DNA from: Larix kaempferi
Lineage: Eukaryota > Streptophyta > Pinopsida > Pinales > Pinaceae
NCBI GenBank assembly: GCA_027924585.1
Contig: BSBM01000870.1
Span: forward strand, 1,426,001-1,490,000
Direction: 5' to 3'
Length of the DNA: 64,000 nt
This document shows positions 22,403-32,721 of the stretch, piece by piece. Made by a program: the position numbers and the translations under genes. The notes under the pieces are model-generated. The model saw nothing but the letters and a program-made list of their open reading frames with translations. It ran no database searches and had not been told where the DNA came from. How positions within the stretch are numbered: the first letter of the stretch is position 1; each line of letters starts with the position of its first letter.

Positions 22403-22414
22403 GCTCTGATACCA
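22403..22414 (-). other. Element B primer binding site
   Basis: TGGTATCAGAGC on the minus strand, immediately after the 5' LTR; complementary to the 3' end of plant initiator tRNA-Met, as in most plant copia elements. Confidence 0.92.
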
Positions 22415-22916
22415 TGTTAAGTTTAAACCAAATAGACTAGCAAGATCACTGAAAGAAACATAATCACAAGATAGACACAGAATTTACCCTGGGAAACCTT
22501 CATGGGGTAGAAAACCCAGCAAAGCTTTCCTCAATAAGATGATGAACCAAAATACAAGATGTGCTCCAAGACTTGACCTCCTTCTCTACCTCCTGTGCAG
22601 ACCTCCCAGACACAAGTGCGCTACTTTGCTGAGTTGTGTAAGTGTGTCAAATGAGGAGCTCTCCTCCTCTATTTATGCTAGTTCCCGACTGACCAAAATC
22701 CCTAATGGGGCCGACCTCTCCTGGAGAAGTCTAATAACCCCTAAAATATAAAATCAGGGCCGACCCCCACATGGTGGGTCTAATAACCCTAGTTACCACA
22801 AACCATCAGAGGAATAAACATCTTCGGATACATAATAGAGTCACCTCGGAGGGATGAAACATCTCCAGAATAATAATGTACAAATATAATATTCTTAGAA
22901 GTTACAATATTCAACA
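22415..22916 (-). repeat. Element B 5' LTR (promoter LTR, TATA box mutated)
   Basis: 502 bp. On the minus strand the TATA box reads CATAAATA (22670-22677) where the 3' LTR keeps TATAAATA. The element's own promoter copy is therefore altered. Ends at target duplication TTCTT. Confidence 0.92.
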
Positions 22917-22921
22917 TTCTT

Positions 22922-23920
22922 GGCTTCATGGCTGTAGTATCCATATCTTTATTGAGGTTGGACATCAAAGGCTTGCTTGTCTCACAATGAATTAGTTGAA
23001 GGTGTAATGTGTTTGTTCATGGCAAAGTAACAATGCATCAAGGCTCATTTGTGTGGGCTTTTCAAACCAGACTTGTGGGTCAAAGAGCAAGAACCCCACA
23101 ACTTCTTTAATATGGGATAGTCACTCATGTCCATAAGGTACCAAAGACCCCATAAGTAATGATTCCATCATTATTATAGCAAGGTTTTCAACAATGTTCA
23201 AAGGCTCCATATTACTAATAAATACATTAAGTCATTATGCCACAAATCAAACTTCAACCCATGTGTATGGGTCATTTCAACCAAAGGTGGTGGGCATCTT
23301 CTCCATAGCTGTTGGCGGGCATTCTTCCTTTATGGCTGCGAGCATTTTTTAACCAGCTGCAAGCATTTCTCCTTAGTCATACAAGCATTTTATTTCTTTA
23401 AGGTGCATGCGGGCATATTTCTAGAGTCTTGCGGGCATATCTTCTCTTCCAAGTGTGGGCATTTGTCTATAAGGTTGCGAGCATTTCTTCAAGGTTTGTG
23501 GGCTCCATATCATCATTGACATTATACACCAAGTGCAAGAGTGTGAGGGCAAGTGTGTGTGGGCTCCAAGGAATAAACTATCACATCATCCATCCAACAA
23601 CCAATCAAGAGACAAGTACAATTAGCACAAAGACCATCAACCAGAAGACAACCAGGAGCAAGGATACAACATTGGACTCAATGGGACCATGATACAACTT
23701 AGGGGCACTTAACCAAGTTAATGGTAGCTAGGGATTTTTCCATTGTCCCAAGGCCTCCAAGGCCTTCAAGCTTGGGCTTGGACAAAGTCAAAATGTCTCC
23801 TCTTGACACAGACAACCACAATCAAACACTAACCCTCAGGGGCTCCACAAGGGGCACCAAGACTCAACTATTGGCATCAATGACCAAACAATGTTGGCAT
23901 CAATGACAACTTAATCAACA
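22922..23920 (-). repeat. Element A 3' LTR, right part
   Basis: Continues element A's LTR after element B and ends TTAATCAACA, followed at once by the polypurine tract complement. Contains loosely repeated gcgggcat / gcatttctt words (23280-23560). No coding sequence seen. Confidence 0.7.
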
Positions 23921-23922
23921 AT

Positions 23923-23932
23923 CTCCCCCTTT
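23923..23932 (-). other. Element A polypurine tract
   Basis: AAAGGGGGAGA on the minus strand next to the LTR start TGTTGATTAAG. Related ctcccc clusters recur at 23970-24060, a common pattern in the 3' region of such elements. Confidence 0.65.
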
Positions 23933-24290
23933 GTCATTGATGACAACACTCAAGCTCCCTTTAAGAACGGGCTCCCCTTGTTCACAACTTCTCTCCCCCT
24001 TTGGCATCAATGGAAAAGGGTACTTCTTTTGACAATATTGCTCCCCCTTAGGGCATGCTCCCCTTGTCATCAACTTCTCTTCATTTTTCAACAACTTTTC
24101 TTCCTCTTTGTGTCAATTGCAATGAGAACTTCCTTTGGCAATACTGTTCCCCCTATCATTGGGCACTGTTGCTGCTTGTATGCTGGAACCAATTGTTGTA
24201 GGATACTGAGAGGAGTGTGATTGTTGATCTCAATCCATGATAATTAGGTATGTAGCTCCTTTTACACTTCATACCACTGATCGATAGTCT

Positions 24291-26105
24291 TCAAAATGGT
24301 ATTGGGTTTTTCCCAAAATTTTCATCATTTTTGTTTTGATCAACGGGGTAATACACTGATTTTCTTCTCCATACTTTAGTAGACTGATTGTTGTTCATGA
24401 CATTCGATTGAACTTGCTTTCTTCTCCAGAATTTAACTTCTGCCTGCATCCTACAATGTTTTTCAAAATGACCATAATGATAACAATTATAACATTGAAC
24501 AGAAAATGTCCCTGGATTACTTTCTGGAGTGATTCTGTCATGAGCTCCACAATGGATGGCTTTGTGACCATAGTTGCTACACTTGTAACAATGACCATGG
24601 AACATTATAGGATATCTCTGACCAAAGGATTTTTGTGGTGTAGCTTCTCTTGATTCTATATGACTGTTGTCCTTTTCTTCCTTTTCCATGGAGCTCACTT
24701 TCCTCAATATTCTTCTCGATCTTCAACTGAGCAACTGTTTTGTCTAGGTCTTCCTTCAGAGAGAGGATCTTCAATTCTTCCTTTTGACAAATTTCTTTCT
24801 TTTCTTGAAGTTGTCTTGTTAGATATTCTTCAATTTTCTTGACTTCTTCTACCGGTCTTTTTAGATCAACAATACTGTCTACCATCTGTCCTTTTCAGTT
24901 CTGATCTTCCTGATGAGATTTTTGTAGTTGTCCTTTTAGTACTTGATTTTCCTTTCTGATCTCTGAAAGTTCCTTTTCAAATTCAAAATTTCTCTGACGT
25001 ACCTTTTGTAATTCTATCTTTAAGGATTTGATTTCAACTTCTTGTTTTCTTCTTAGTTTCTCTTCAATCTCATGACTGAACTGAATTCCCTTTTTGTCAC
25101 TTGAATCTCCTTTCTGACTAGCGGTACTTTCCTTCTGCAATTTTTCAAGGTATTGATCTCACTATCTTTGTCTTGAAGTTTGCGAGTCAATTATTTCTCC
25201 TTATCTTCTAGCTATCTTCTAAGCTTGTCAATTTCTTTTGATTGTCTTTTATTTTTAGCAGCATACTTCTCAAGTTGATCTTTCAGAGAGTTGGATATGG
25301 CTTCTTTGATTTTGGTAGCTTCTTCAACTTGGAGATTTAGATCAATTATAGTCTGTGTGGTCTTCTCACATTCTTCTTGATTCCTCTTCTCAGATTTGTC
25401 CAATTACTCTTGCAATACTTGGTTCTGTTCACAAAGTTTCTCAACCTTTTGCAAAGCATTAGTAATATCATTATTTAAACATTCATTTCCATCATTTATC
25501 AAGGAACAATGAGATTCATCACATTTTGATGTATTACAATTTATGAATTTTGAATAGCACTTATCCTCTATACCCGACAGACATATTTCTTCAAAAACAT
25601 TACAAACAGGGTGTTCAATAGACTTACCTTCATACTTACCTGGATCTTGTACTCACCTTTCTATGGAGGTGTCTTCAACTTTCTGTTCTTCAATGGAGTA
25701 GAGTTGATCTATCTTTAGTGACAGTTCTTTAATTGAGTTGCACTTTCCTATTTTCTTCTTTTGGATATCTGTTAGATCTGCAACCATGAGTTTCATAACC
25801 TCTTCTTCATGTTCTTTAGAGGAGTAGAGTTGTTCTATTTTGAGCCATAGTTCCTTAGCTGAGTTGCACTTTCCTATCTTCTTCTTTTGGAGATCTGTTA
25901 AGCCTTCAAGAATGGCTTCCATAGCCATTGAATTATTTTTCCTTGCTTCTTTTTGAGCTGTTGTTTTCACTTTCTTTGGAGGAGTATATCCAGTAAGAAC
26001 TAATTGCCATATACCAATTCCTTCTGCCTCAAGATAAGCCTGCATTCTTATTTTCCAAATCAAGTAATTTGTCCCAAACAACAATCCATTCACTGAAAAC
26101 CCCAT
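24291..26105 (-). pseudogene. Element A gag with coiled coils and two zinc knuckles
   Basis: A gag-like frame broken into several pieces. It starts at 26105 with MGFSVNGLLFGTNYLIWKIRM (typical copia gag N-terminus) and runs to 25653. Charged heptad-like coiled-coil stretches follow (25403-25212, 25140-24895, 24885-24720), then a C-terminal part with two CCHC knuckles, CYKCSNYGHKAIHC and CYNCYHYGHFEKHC (24707-24420). Residues around DLQKKKIGKCNSAKELWLKI are duplicated in tandem 126 bp (42 codons) apart (25735 and 25861). Several stops and frameshifts break it. No protease, integrase or RT follows before the LTR. Confidence 0.8.
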
Positions 26106-26156
26106 GGTGTGTCAAGGATCTCCTTTAAGCTGATAAGGATTTCTTGTGAAGGACCC

Positions 26157-26168
26157 GCTTTGATACCA
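26157..26168 (-). other. Element A primer binding site
   Basis: TGGTATCAAAGC on the minus strand, two bases inside the 5' LTR end at 26171; one base different from the initiator tRNA-Met complement seen in element B. Confidence 0.8.
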
Positions 26169-26170
26169 AT

Positions 26171-26628
26171 TGTTGGACACACCGAGCACACTGAGAGGGG
26201 GGGGTGAACAATATGTATAGATTTTATTACTTTTTCAACTTGAACAATCAACATCAGCTTGTTCAATCTTATGCAAAGTACATCATTCATTAATGCATTA
26301 TCACATTATCATTATATCATCAACATTATTAACAATTATAGTTCATCATCACATGTCACCATATCATCATCACATAGGAAGCATAACAAAACACAGTACA
26401 AAATATTTTTACGTGAAAACCCAAGTCCTGGGGGAAAAACTACGGAAGCCTTTATAATAATAATTTTCCAGCAACAACTGAAAGGAGGCAACGACCCCCT
26501 TTGTTACAAATACTTCAATTCTCCAGCTACAACTGGAAGGAGGCTACAACCCCCTGATTTACAGGCTACAACCTGAAGGAAGCCTTAGCTCCCTAAATTC
26601 CATTGCCCCGTCCTTCCACCCCAATATG
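26171..26628 (-). repeat. Element A 5' LTR, part 1
   Basis: Matches 13405-13866 with small differences (for example a shorter G run). Interrupted after ccaatatg by element C and continued at 31712. Confidence 0.85.
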
Positions 26629-27173
26629 TGTTAAATTTCATACATTCATAGCATAAAATATAAATGCATAACCAAGATCACTAGAAGCAAGACAAAGGAC
26701 AAAACAACAACACAGAGTTTGACCTGGGAAACCCAAATGGGAGAAAACCCAGCAACCTTTGCAGAGAGATGATAATTCTGAGATCAGAGTACAAATAAGA
26801 AAAGAGAAAGAATGTGAAAGTGTCTTTCACAAGTAGATGCCCCAAATAATCTTACTCTTTCAAGTGATGTGAAATTAGCTTCCTCCAAGTGATGCGCACT
26901 TCCTAAGTGAGTGAATGAGATAATGAGGTGCACTAGCCTCCTATTTATACAAGTGCAAAACTAGAAAATTCCCTAACTGGGCCGACTTCACCTAGGGGCA
27001 ATAAATAATTTAAATTTAATATTTTTATTTGTTTCTTTTGAACCCCAAGGCTTACATTGATTCTTTCATGTGTTTACATAAAGTTCATCTCCCTTAGGAG
27101 GTACAAACAAGTACAATGAAGGTACAATAAAATATAATGAATAATATCTTCCGAAGTTGTACAAAATCCAACA
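26629..27173 (-). repeat. Element C 3' LTR
   Basis: 545 bp, TGTTAAATTTCA...CCAACA; minus-strand TATA box TATAAATA at 26942-26949. Followed on the + strand by the PPT complement ctccctctc (27174-27182). Confidence 0.92.
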
Positions 27174-27370
27174 CTCCCTCTCAACGAGGAAGGTATTCTT
27201 CGGTCTTCATCCGCATCATGATCATTTGGGTTTCATCTTGTACATCCATTATGTCTCCATCATCTCTCTGCATACTAAAGGTTGTCCACACAGTCTCTGT
27301 GCATCATCATCACCAGTCCTTCGGTGAGTCCAGGAGAATCACACAATCCAGGAGAATCACGACCATCTAT

Positions 27371-27735
27371 TGACTGTCCGACTCTTCTTCCTATGGGATT
27401 TCTCCCATATCTGGCTGAGTACCTGGACTGTAGAGGCACCTATGCAACCACACAGCTAACTGCTGACTGTCCTACTCATCTGCCTATGGGATTTCTCCCA
27501 TATCTGGCTGAGCAACCGGACTGCAAAGGCACCAGTGTGAACCCGACCAACTGTTGACTATCTTACTCATCTGCCTATGGGATTTCTCCCATATCTGGTT
27601 GAGTAACTGGATTGCAGAAGGCACCAGGGTGAACTCGACCAACTGCTGACTGTCCTACTCATCTGCCTATGGGATTTCTCCCATATCTGGCTGAGTAACT
27701 GGACTGTAGAAGGCACCAGGGCAAATCAGGGCAAG
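27371..27735. repeat. 92-bp tandem array of element C
   Basis: Four units starting tgact(g/a)t at 27371, 27464, 27555 and 27647 (periods 93, 91, 92). Each contains the palindromic word atgggatttctcccat and ctggctgag. It occupies the same place, between RNase H and PPT, as the arrays of elements B and E, but with unrelated sequence. Confidence 0.88.
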
Positions 27736-27745
27736 CATCTCAATG

Positions 27746-28570
27746 TCATATTTCCCTCTCAAGGAGGGATACGTTCTCTTCGATTCCAAGTCTTTCGCGA
27801 AAGTATTCAAACTTCATCATGGGAAGAGCCTTGGTGAGAACATCTACCGTCTGGTCGTCTGTCGGCACGTACTGTAACTCGACCGCACCTTTCTGCACCA
27901 TATCACGAATGAAGTGATATTGAATCTCGATATGCTTCGACCTATCGTGAAATACAGGATTCACTGACATCTACACGCAACTCTGGTTATCAGAGTGAAT
28001 CACGGTTGGCTCCGGAATCTGGCCAAACAATCCTACCAGGAGTTTACGAAGAAAAACTGCTTCTCTACCTGCTGTGCTAGCAGCCATGTACTCGACCTTT
28101 GCAGTACTAAGTGCTACCGAGTTTTGCTTCCTACTGTACCAAGAAATAACCGCAGAACCCAAACTGAAGCAACATCTGGAAGTACTCTTCCGATCTGCAA
28201 CACATCCGGCCCAATCTGAGTCTGTAAACCCCTGCAATCTCAGGTCACTATCTGAAGCATATTTCAAACCATATCCCACAGTGCCACGTAAGTATATGAG
28301 TACATGTTTTGCAGCAATCCAGTGAATATGCCTTGGTTCGAACATGAACTGACTGGGGGCATTCACAGCAAAACATATATCTGGTCTGGTGTTGGTCAGA
28401 TACATCAATGACCCAATCAACTGGGGATACATGGTGGGATCAATCAAATCAGAATCTCTCAACTTATTCCAATTTGCATCCATCGGAGTAGCCATGGACT
28501 TGCAGTCCAACATCCCAAATCTCTTCAATATGTCAATTGTCCTAGGAAAATCTCTTTCTACCTCTGCCAT
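27746..28570 (-). pseudogene. Element C pol, RNase H region
   Basis: Two adjoining frames (28570-27971 and 27970-27746) that read as one copia RNase H with a single stop between them. Visible motifs are GSLMYLTNTRPDICFAVN, FTDSDWAGCVADRKSTS, then ALSTAKVEYMAA (the catalytic E of AEAEY is changed to V in AKVEY), HSDNQSCV, HDRSKHIEIQY and DDQTVDVLTKAL. The loss of AE in the AEAEY motif adds to the evidence that it is dead. Confidence 0.88.
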
Positions 28571-28824
28571 ACTTCTAATCCCAAGAAGTAGTGCATCAAT
28601 CCAAGATCTTTCATTTCAAACTCAGAGGCGAGATTCTTCTTACACCATACAATGAGTTTCTCATTTCCTGTGAGAAACAAGTCATCAACATACAATACAA
28701 AAATCAGTGGCTCATCATCTGCAACCTCGAAGCAAAGGTTGCAGTCTACATCATTCTGATGCACCTTCCATCTCATAGATGAAGTAATAGCAATGATCGA
28801 TTTGATGGAAGTATCTTGAGCCAC
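28558..28824 (-). pseudogene. Element C reverse transcriptase with internal deletion
   Basis: 88 codons. The sequence runs from SIKSIIAI and KVHQNDV directly into DCNLCFEV and then LYVDDLFLTGNEK and FEMKDLGLMHYFLGLEVWQ. Compared with element B, about 60-70 residues between the two motifs are missing in frame, so fingers/palm segments are gone while the YVDD core remains. Confidence 0.85.
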
Positions 28825-28999
28825 AGGAGCAAATGTATCATCATAATCGACTTGCTCTTTCTGAGAGAATCTTCTGGCAACAAATCTAGCCTTGTATTTC
28901 CCATATGCTCCATGCTAAGTCTATTGTGCCCATCTAGGTCTTTTCCGACCTACTGCAACATTTATGGGGATATCAACTGGATCAATGGAATTGATAGGT

Positions 29000-29329
29000 T
29001 CATCCTTTTCTGCTAACTCCCTCTTGAAATAGAGGGGTAGATGATCTCATCTCCTTTGGTTCTATAATTTCATCATCGATCTCCATGTCTGATCCTCTGC
29101 CTTTCCCGACAGCTAATTCTTCTTCAAAGGTCACATCCCTACTGACTTCAATCTGTCTGGACCCTAGGATGTAGATTCTGTAAGTCTTTGAAGACTCACT
29201 GTATCCCACAAAGGTTCCCTTCTTGCCTAAAGGTTCCAACTTGGGCACATGTATAAAGACTGGACAACCAAATATCTGAAGGTGGCTTACTTCTGGTTTC
29301 ACTTCTGTGAAAGCTTCCTCCGAGGTCAT
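29000..29329 (-). pseudogene. Element C integrase C-terminal fragment
   Basis: 109 codons with PEVSHLQIFGCPVFIHVPK, GKKGTFVGYSESSKTYRIYI and EVSRDVTFEEE, the C-terminal region of copia integrase. The protease and catalytic core that should precede it are absent. The 29340-29820 stretch upstream is non-coding filler. Confidence 0.82.
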
Positions 29330-29999
29330 CCTTCTAGGCTGAGAGTCATATTCCAGGAAGCTTCTTGCTGAACATCAATGGGATTCATATGTCCATCGAA
29401 ACAAGTATTCTCTTGTAGGCCAAATCACATGGTCTTTTCCCTACAAGTCAAATCCCGACTGATGATCAGTGACATTTTATAATCAAGTGAAAAGACAAAT
29501 AGTTTACACAGGCATCTTAGCTAATACTTTATCACAACAATCATGAACATGTCTATCAAACACTTCTGGAAAGCATCTAGACGTATGTTATCTCCACTAG
29601 AACATGCCATCAAGAGTGTGCACTACCCTAAGCATGTAGGAGGGAGATATCATCTAGACTAACTTCATGAAATGTTGTGTAGTTCATATGCATAATATAA
29701 CAGGGTAAACTATATCAACTGCTCAATACATTAGATCTGCATATAATAGTTATAAAAACATATAAGACAAAAACATATCTATGTAAGCAAGAAAACAAAA
29801 TACTTATCTCTTATTGTTTTGGTGTGTGGGCTCCCACTACCTTCTTGTGGGAACCATAAGAGATCTATGTTCTTGCATTCTGGATCTTCTAGAAGAGGAA
29901 CTCCGAATGATCATAATCCCTTTGCTTCTTGCGATGATGATCCTCTTCTACATCAGCATTTGAGGCTTCATGCTTCCTTTTACTTGAACTTCGACAGCT

Positions 30000-30769
30000 A
30001 TTTGCGTAGTGTCTATATTTTCTGCACCTATAGCATTGAACTTGAGATATGTCCTTCTTCTCCTTTTGATCTGGTCAAGGACTTGGTCTCCTATCATGGT
30101 GCTTGTGTTTATGGAACTTCCTACCTTTTCCCTTACCCTTCATGGCATGAGAAACAAAAGATTGGTTCTCCTCAGGTTGAGTGCCATGGCCATGGAGTCT
30201 TTGACGTGTTGCAATCCTGGTCTCTTCCTGAGTGCAATCTTCGCAAAGCTTATCAAACTTTGGTAGTTTGGATCTACCACTTAGGCTTTGGATAAAGGAC
30301 TCCCATGATGGTGGAAGACCATTTAAAGTGTGGAGAACAAGCTCCTTATCGCCAATAGGATCTCCACTGGTGTTGAGCTTGTCTCGGAGTATGTGATCCT
30401 CATGAAGTATGAGGCAATGGATTCTGACTTTGCTATCTTCATATTTGAGAGTTGGTTTCTCAAAGTCATGGATACATTTAGGCTAGTGTGTTCAAACAGC
30501 TTCATAATGGTCTTGAACATTTTCCTAGCATTCTTCTTTCCTGATATTTGAGGGACCAAATGGTCTCTCATAGAATCCACAAGAATCCTTCTTGCTTTAG
30601 CATCATTCTTCCTCCATCGAGAGTTATCCTCTTCGGCTTCTGGTTCAGGGACCTTCTCATTTACATATAGCAAGAGATCATTTTCTTCTAGGAGTATAAG
30701 AACCCTAGACTTCCAAGAGATAAAGTTGGAAGCTCCTTCCAAACGCTCTTCAACCTTCATACTAATCAT
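30000..30769 (-). pseudogene. Element C gag
   Basis: 148 open codons from 30769 (MISMKVEERLEGASNFISWKSR...) to 30323 give the copia gag N-terminal half. After frameshifts the C-terminal part continues to a zinc-knuckle-like CYRCRKYRHYANSC at about 30010-30050. Starts about 380 bp inside the 5' LTR, as in element B. Confidence 0.8.
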
Positions 30770-31137
30770 CTTGATTGCAGATCTGGTTCAGAAACCCTAG
30801 CAGGAGCTAGGTCAAAAAAGAAAGTTAATAATTTGAAAAAATGAACCCACGGATAAATTTGCCTTGCCAAGGAGAGTTGAATAGAGGGTGGGTTGGTCCA
30901 AATCTATGGAGAGAAATGAGTTAAAACTAAAACCCTAATTTTGTTGCAGCCACAGAGTTAGGTCAAAAATTGAAAGTTCTAGGAATTGAATTCCATCTTC
31001 ACCAATAAATTCGCCTCGCCAAAAATGAAATTCCCATGGCTCTTTTTCTTCAAAATGATGGGTGAAGACTTCACAACATGAAACCCTAATTTCGGCAGGG
31101 TTCCGACAATGCTTCGGCAATGGCTTCTTCTAGAACT

Positions 31138-31149
31138 TCTCTGATACCA
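31138..31149 (-). other. Element C primer binding site
   Basis: TGGTATCAGAGA on the minus strand directly after the 5' LTR; initiator tRNA-Met type. Confidence 0.88.
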
Positions 31150-31706
31150 TGTTAAATTTTAGACATTCATAGCATAAAATATAAATGCATAACCAATATC
31201 ACTAGAAGTAAGACAAAGCACAAAACAACAACACATAGTTTGACCTGAGAAACCCAAATGGGAGAAAACCCAGCAACCTTCGCAGAGAGATGATAATTCT
31301 GAGATTAGAGTACAAATAAGAAAAGATAAAGAATGTGAAAGTGTCTTTCACAAGTAGATGCCCCAAATAATCTTCCGCCTTCAAGTGATGTGAAATTAGC
31401 CTCCTCCAAGTGATGCGCACTTCCTAAGTGTGTGAATGAGATAATGAGGTGCACTAGCCTCCTATTTATACAAGTGCAAAACTGGAAAATTCCCTAACTG
31501 GGCCGACTTCACCTGGGGGAAATAAATAATTTAAATTTAATATTTTTATTTGTTTCTTTTGCACCCCAAGGATTACATTGATTCTTTCATGTGTTTACAT
31601 AATTGTTTACATAAATTTCATCTCCCTTAGGAGGTACAAACAAGTACAATGAAAGTACAATAAAATATAATGAATAATATCTTCCGAAGTTGTACAAAAT
31701 CCAACA
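31150..31706 (-). repeat. Element C 5' LTR
   Basis: 557 bp; minus-strand TATA box TATAAATA at 31463-31470. Carries a short duplication around gtttacataa that the other LTR lacks. Confidence 0.92.
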
Positions 31707-31711
31707 ATATG

Positions 31712-31793
31712 AAGATAGAAACTGAACCACAAACTTCACTGATCCTGTGGACCTACTATCCAACACCTGTACCACACTGCACACTCATTGTCA
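31712..31793 (-). repeat. Element A 5' LTR, part 2 (truncated)
   Basis: Continues the A LTR (gaagatagaaactgaaccac) after element C. The match to the left LTR (13867 onward) stops at about 31793, where the RT of element D begins. About 2.6 kb of LTR is missing. Confidence 0.8.
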
Positions 31794-32721
31794 TTCATCT
31801 CTCTGCCAAACCTCCAGACCTAGGAAGTAATGCATCAACCCAAGGTCTTTCATCTCAAACTCTACTACAAGATTTGACTTGTAGTCCCTGATCAGCTCCT
31901 CATCTCCTGTAAGAAAGAGATCATCCACATATAGAACCAGTATGAGAGGTACCTCACCTGACAAGAAGTACAGGTTATGGTATGCATCACTCCGCTGGAA
32001 ACCCATCTCTCATAGATAGCTATCAATCCTCGAGTACCATGCTCGAGGTGCCTGCTTGATCCCATAAAGAGTTATGTGCAACATGCATACATGTGACTCT
32101 CTACTCTCTGTCTCGAACCCCTCTGGCTGCTCAATATAAACCTCTTTCTCAATAACTCCATTGAGGAAGGTTGTCTTCACTTCCATCTGATGAACGTGCC
32201 AACCCATCTCTGCTGTTATTGATAGGATAGTCCGAATAGAAGAATACCTAACGACATGGGCGAAGGTTTCCTCATAGTCAATACCTTCCTTCTGCGAATA
32301 CCCATTCACCACGAAGCATGCCTTGTACTTCTCTACACTTCCGTCTGCTGCATGCTTTACCTTGTAGATCCATCTGGAACCCACTACCTTCTTACTCTAT
32401 GGTCTTGGCACAACCTCCCATACCTTATTCTTCATGATTGAGTCATACTCCTCAACCATGGCCTCTTGCCACACATCAAGTTGTGCAGCCTCCTCAAAAC
32501 TAGAAGGTTCAAATTCTCTCAACTATGTCATCAGTTCCATATAGCTAAGTCTATCTGGTGGTACGCTCCGTCTGAAGGATCTTTGTGGAAGACTCACCTG
32601 TCTGGAATCCTGAACAGTGGCCCTTATACCACTTAGGTCGTGGCCTAGTGTCTGCCTATTGTGGCTGCTAGATATCCTCCTCTTGTTGTTACTCATCCTC
32701 ACCATCAAAGATAGGAGGATC
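31794..32721 (-). pseudogene. Element D reverse transcriptase (truncated)
   Basis: Pieces at 32384-32010 (GSRWIYKVKHAADGSVEKYK, MEVKTTFLNGVIEKEVYIEQ) and 32006-31794 (LVLYVDDLFLTGDEELI, FEMKDLGLMHYFLGLEVWQR). The catalytic Asp of MDV is now Glu (MEV), and a stop separates the two pieces. The 32440-32721 stretch is the linker between integrase and RT. Ends at the element A junction. Confidence 0.88.

Larger units (their letters stand above)
15556..22916 (-). mobile_element. Element B: near-intact Ty1/copia retrotransposon
   Basis: 7,361 bp, bounded by 5-bp target duplications TTCTT (15551-15555 and 22917-22921) and by LTRs of 501 and 502 bp that differ at about ten substitutions and one small indel, roughly 98 per cent identical. 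Minus-strand order: 5' LTR, PBS, gag, protease, integrase, RT, RNase H, a 2-kb array region, PPT, 3' LTR; the integrase-before-RT order defines Ty1/copia. Only an in-frame TAA between gag and pol and a one-base deletion before RNase H disable it. It sits inside the 3' LTR of element A, so it is younger than A. Confidence 0.95.
26629..31706 (-). mobile_element. Element C: deleted Ty1/copia retrotransposon
   Basis: 5,078 bp between target duplications ATATG (26624-26628 and 31707-31711), which interrupt the 5' LTR of element A at exactly the point where the LTR sequence resumes. LTRs are 545 and 557 bp (the right one has an extra 12-bp duplication). Minus-strand order: LTR, PBS, gag, (protease and integrase core missing), integrase C-terminus, RT with internal deletion, RNase H, 92-bp array, PPT, LTR. 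Not autonomous. Confidence 0.92.
13405..31793 (-). mobile_element. Element A: gag-only copia-type retrotransposon with very long LTRs, split by elements B and C
   Basis: The LTR begins TGTTGGACACACC at 13405 (left copy) and 26171 (right copy). The left (3') LTR runs 13405-15555 and 22922-23920, about 3,150 bp once element B is removed. The right (5') LTR survives only as 26171-26628 and 31712-31793, split by element C and then cut off. On the minus strand the order is 5' LTR, PBS (26157-26168), gag with coiled coils and two zinc knuckles (26105-24291), PPT (about 23923-23932), 3' LTR. The internal region is only about 2.25 kb and has no protease, integrase or RT, so A depends on another element's enzymes (a TR-GAG type element). 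Confidence 0.8.

Noticed and set aside
29819-30295. 158-codon plus-strand frame
   Set aside because: Antisense shadow of element C's gag.
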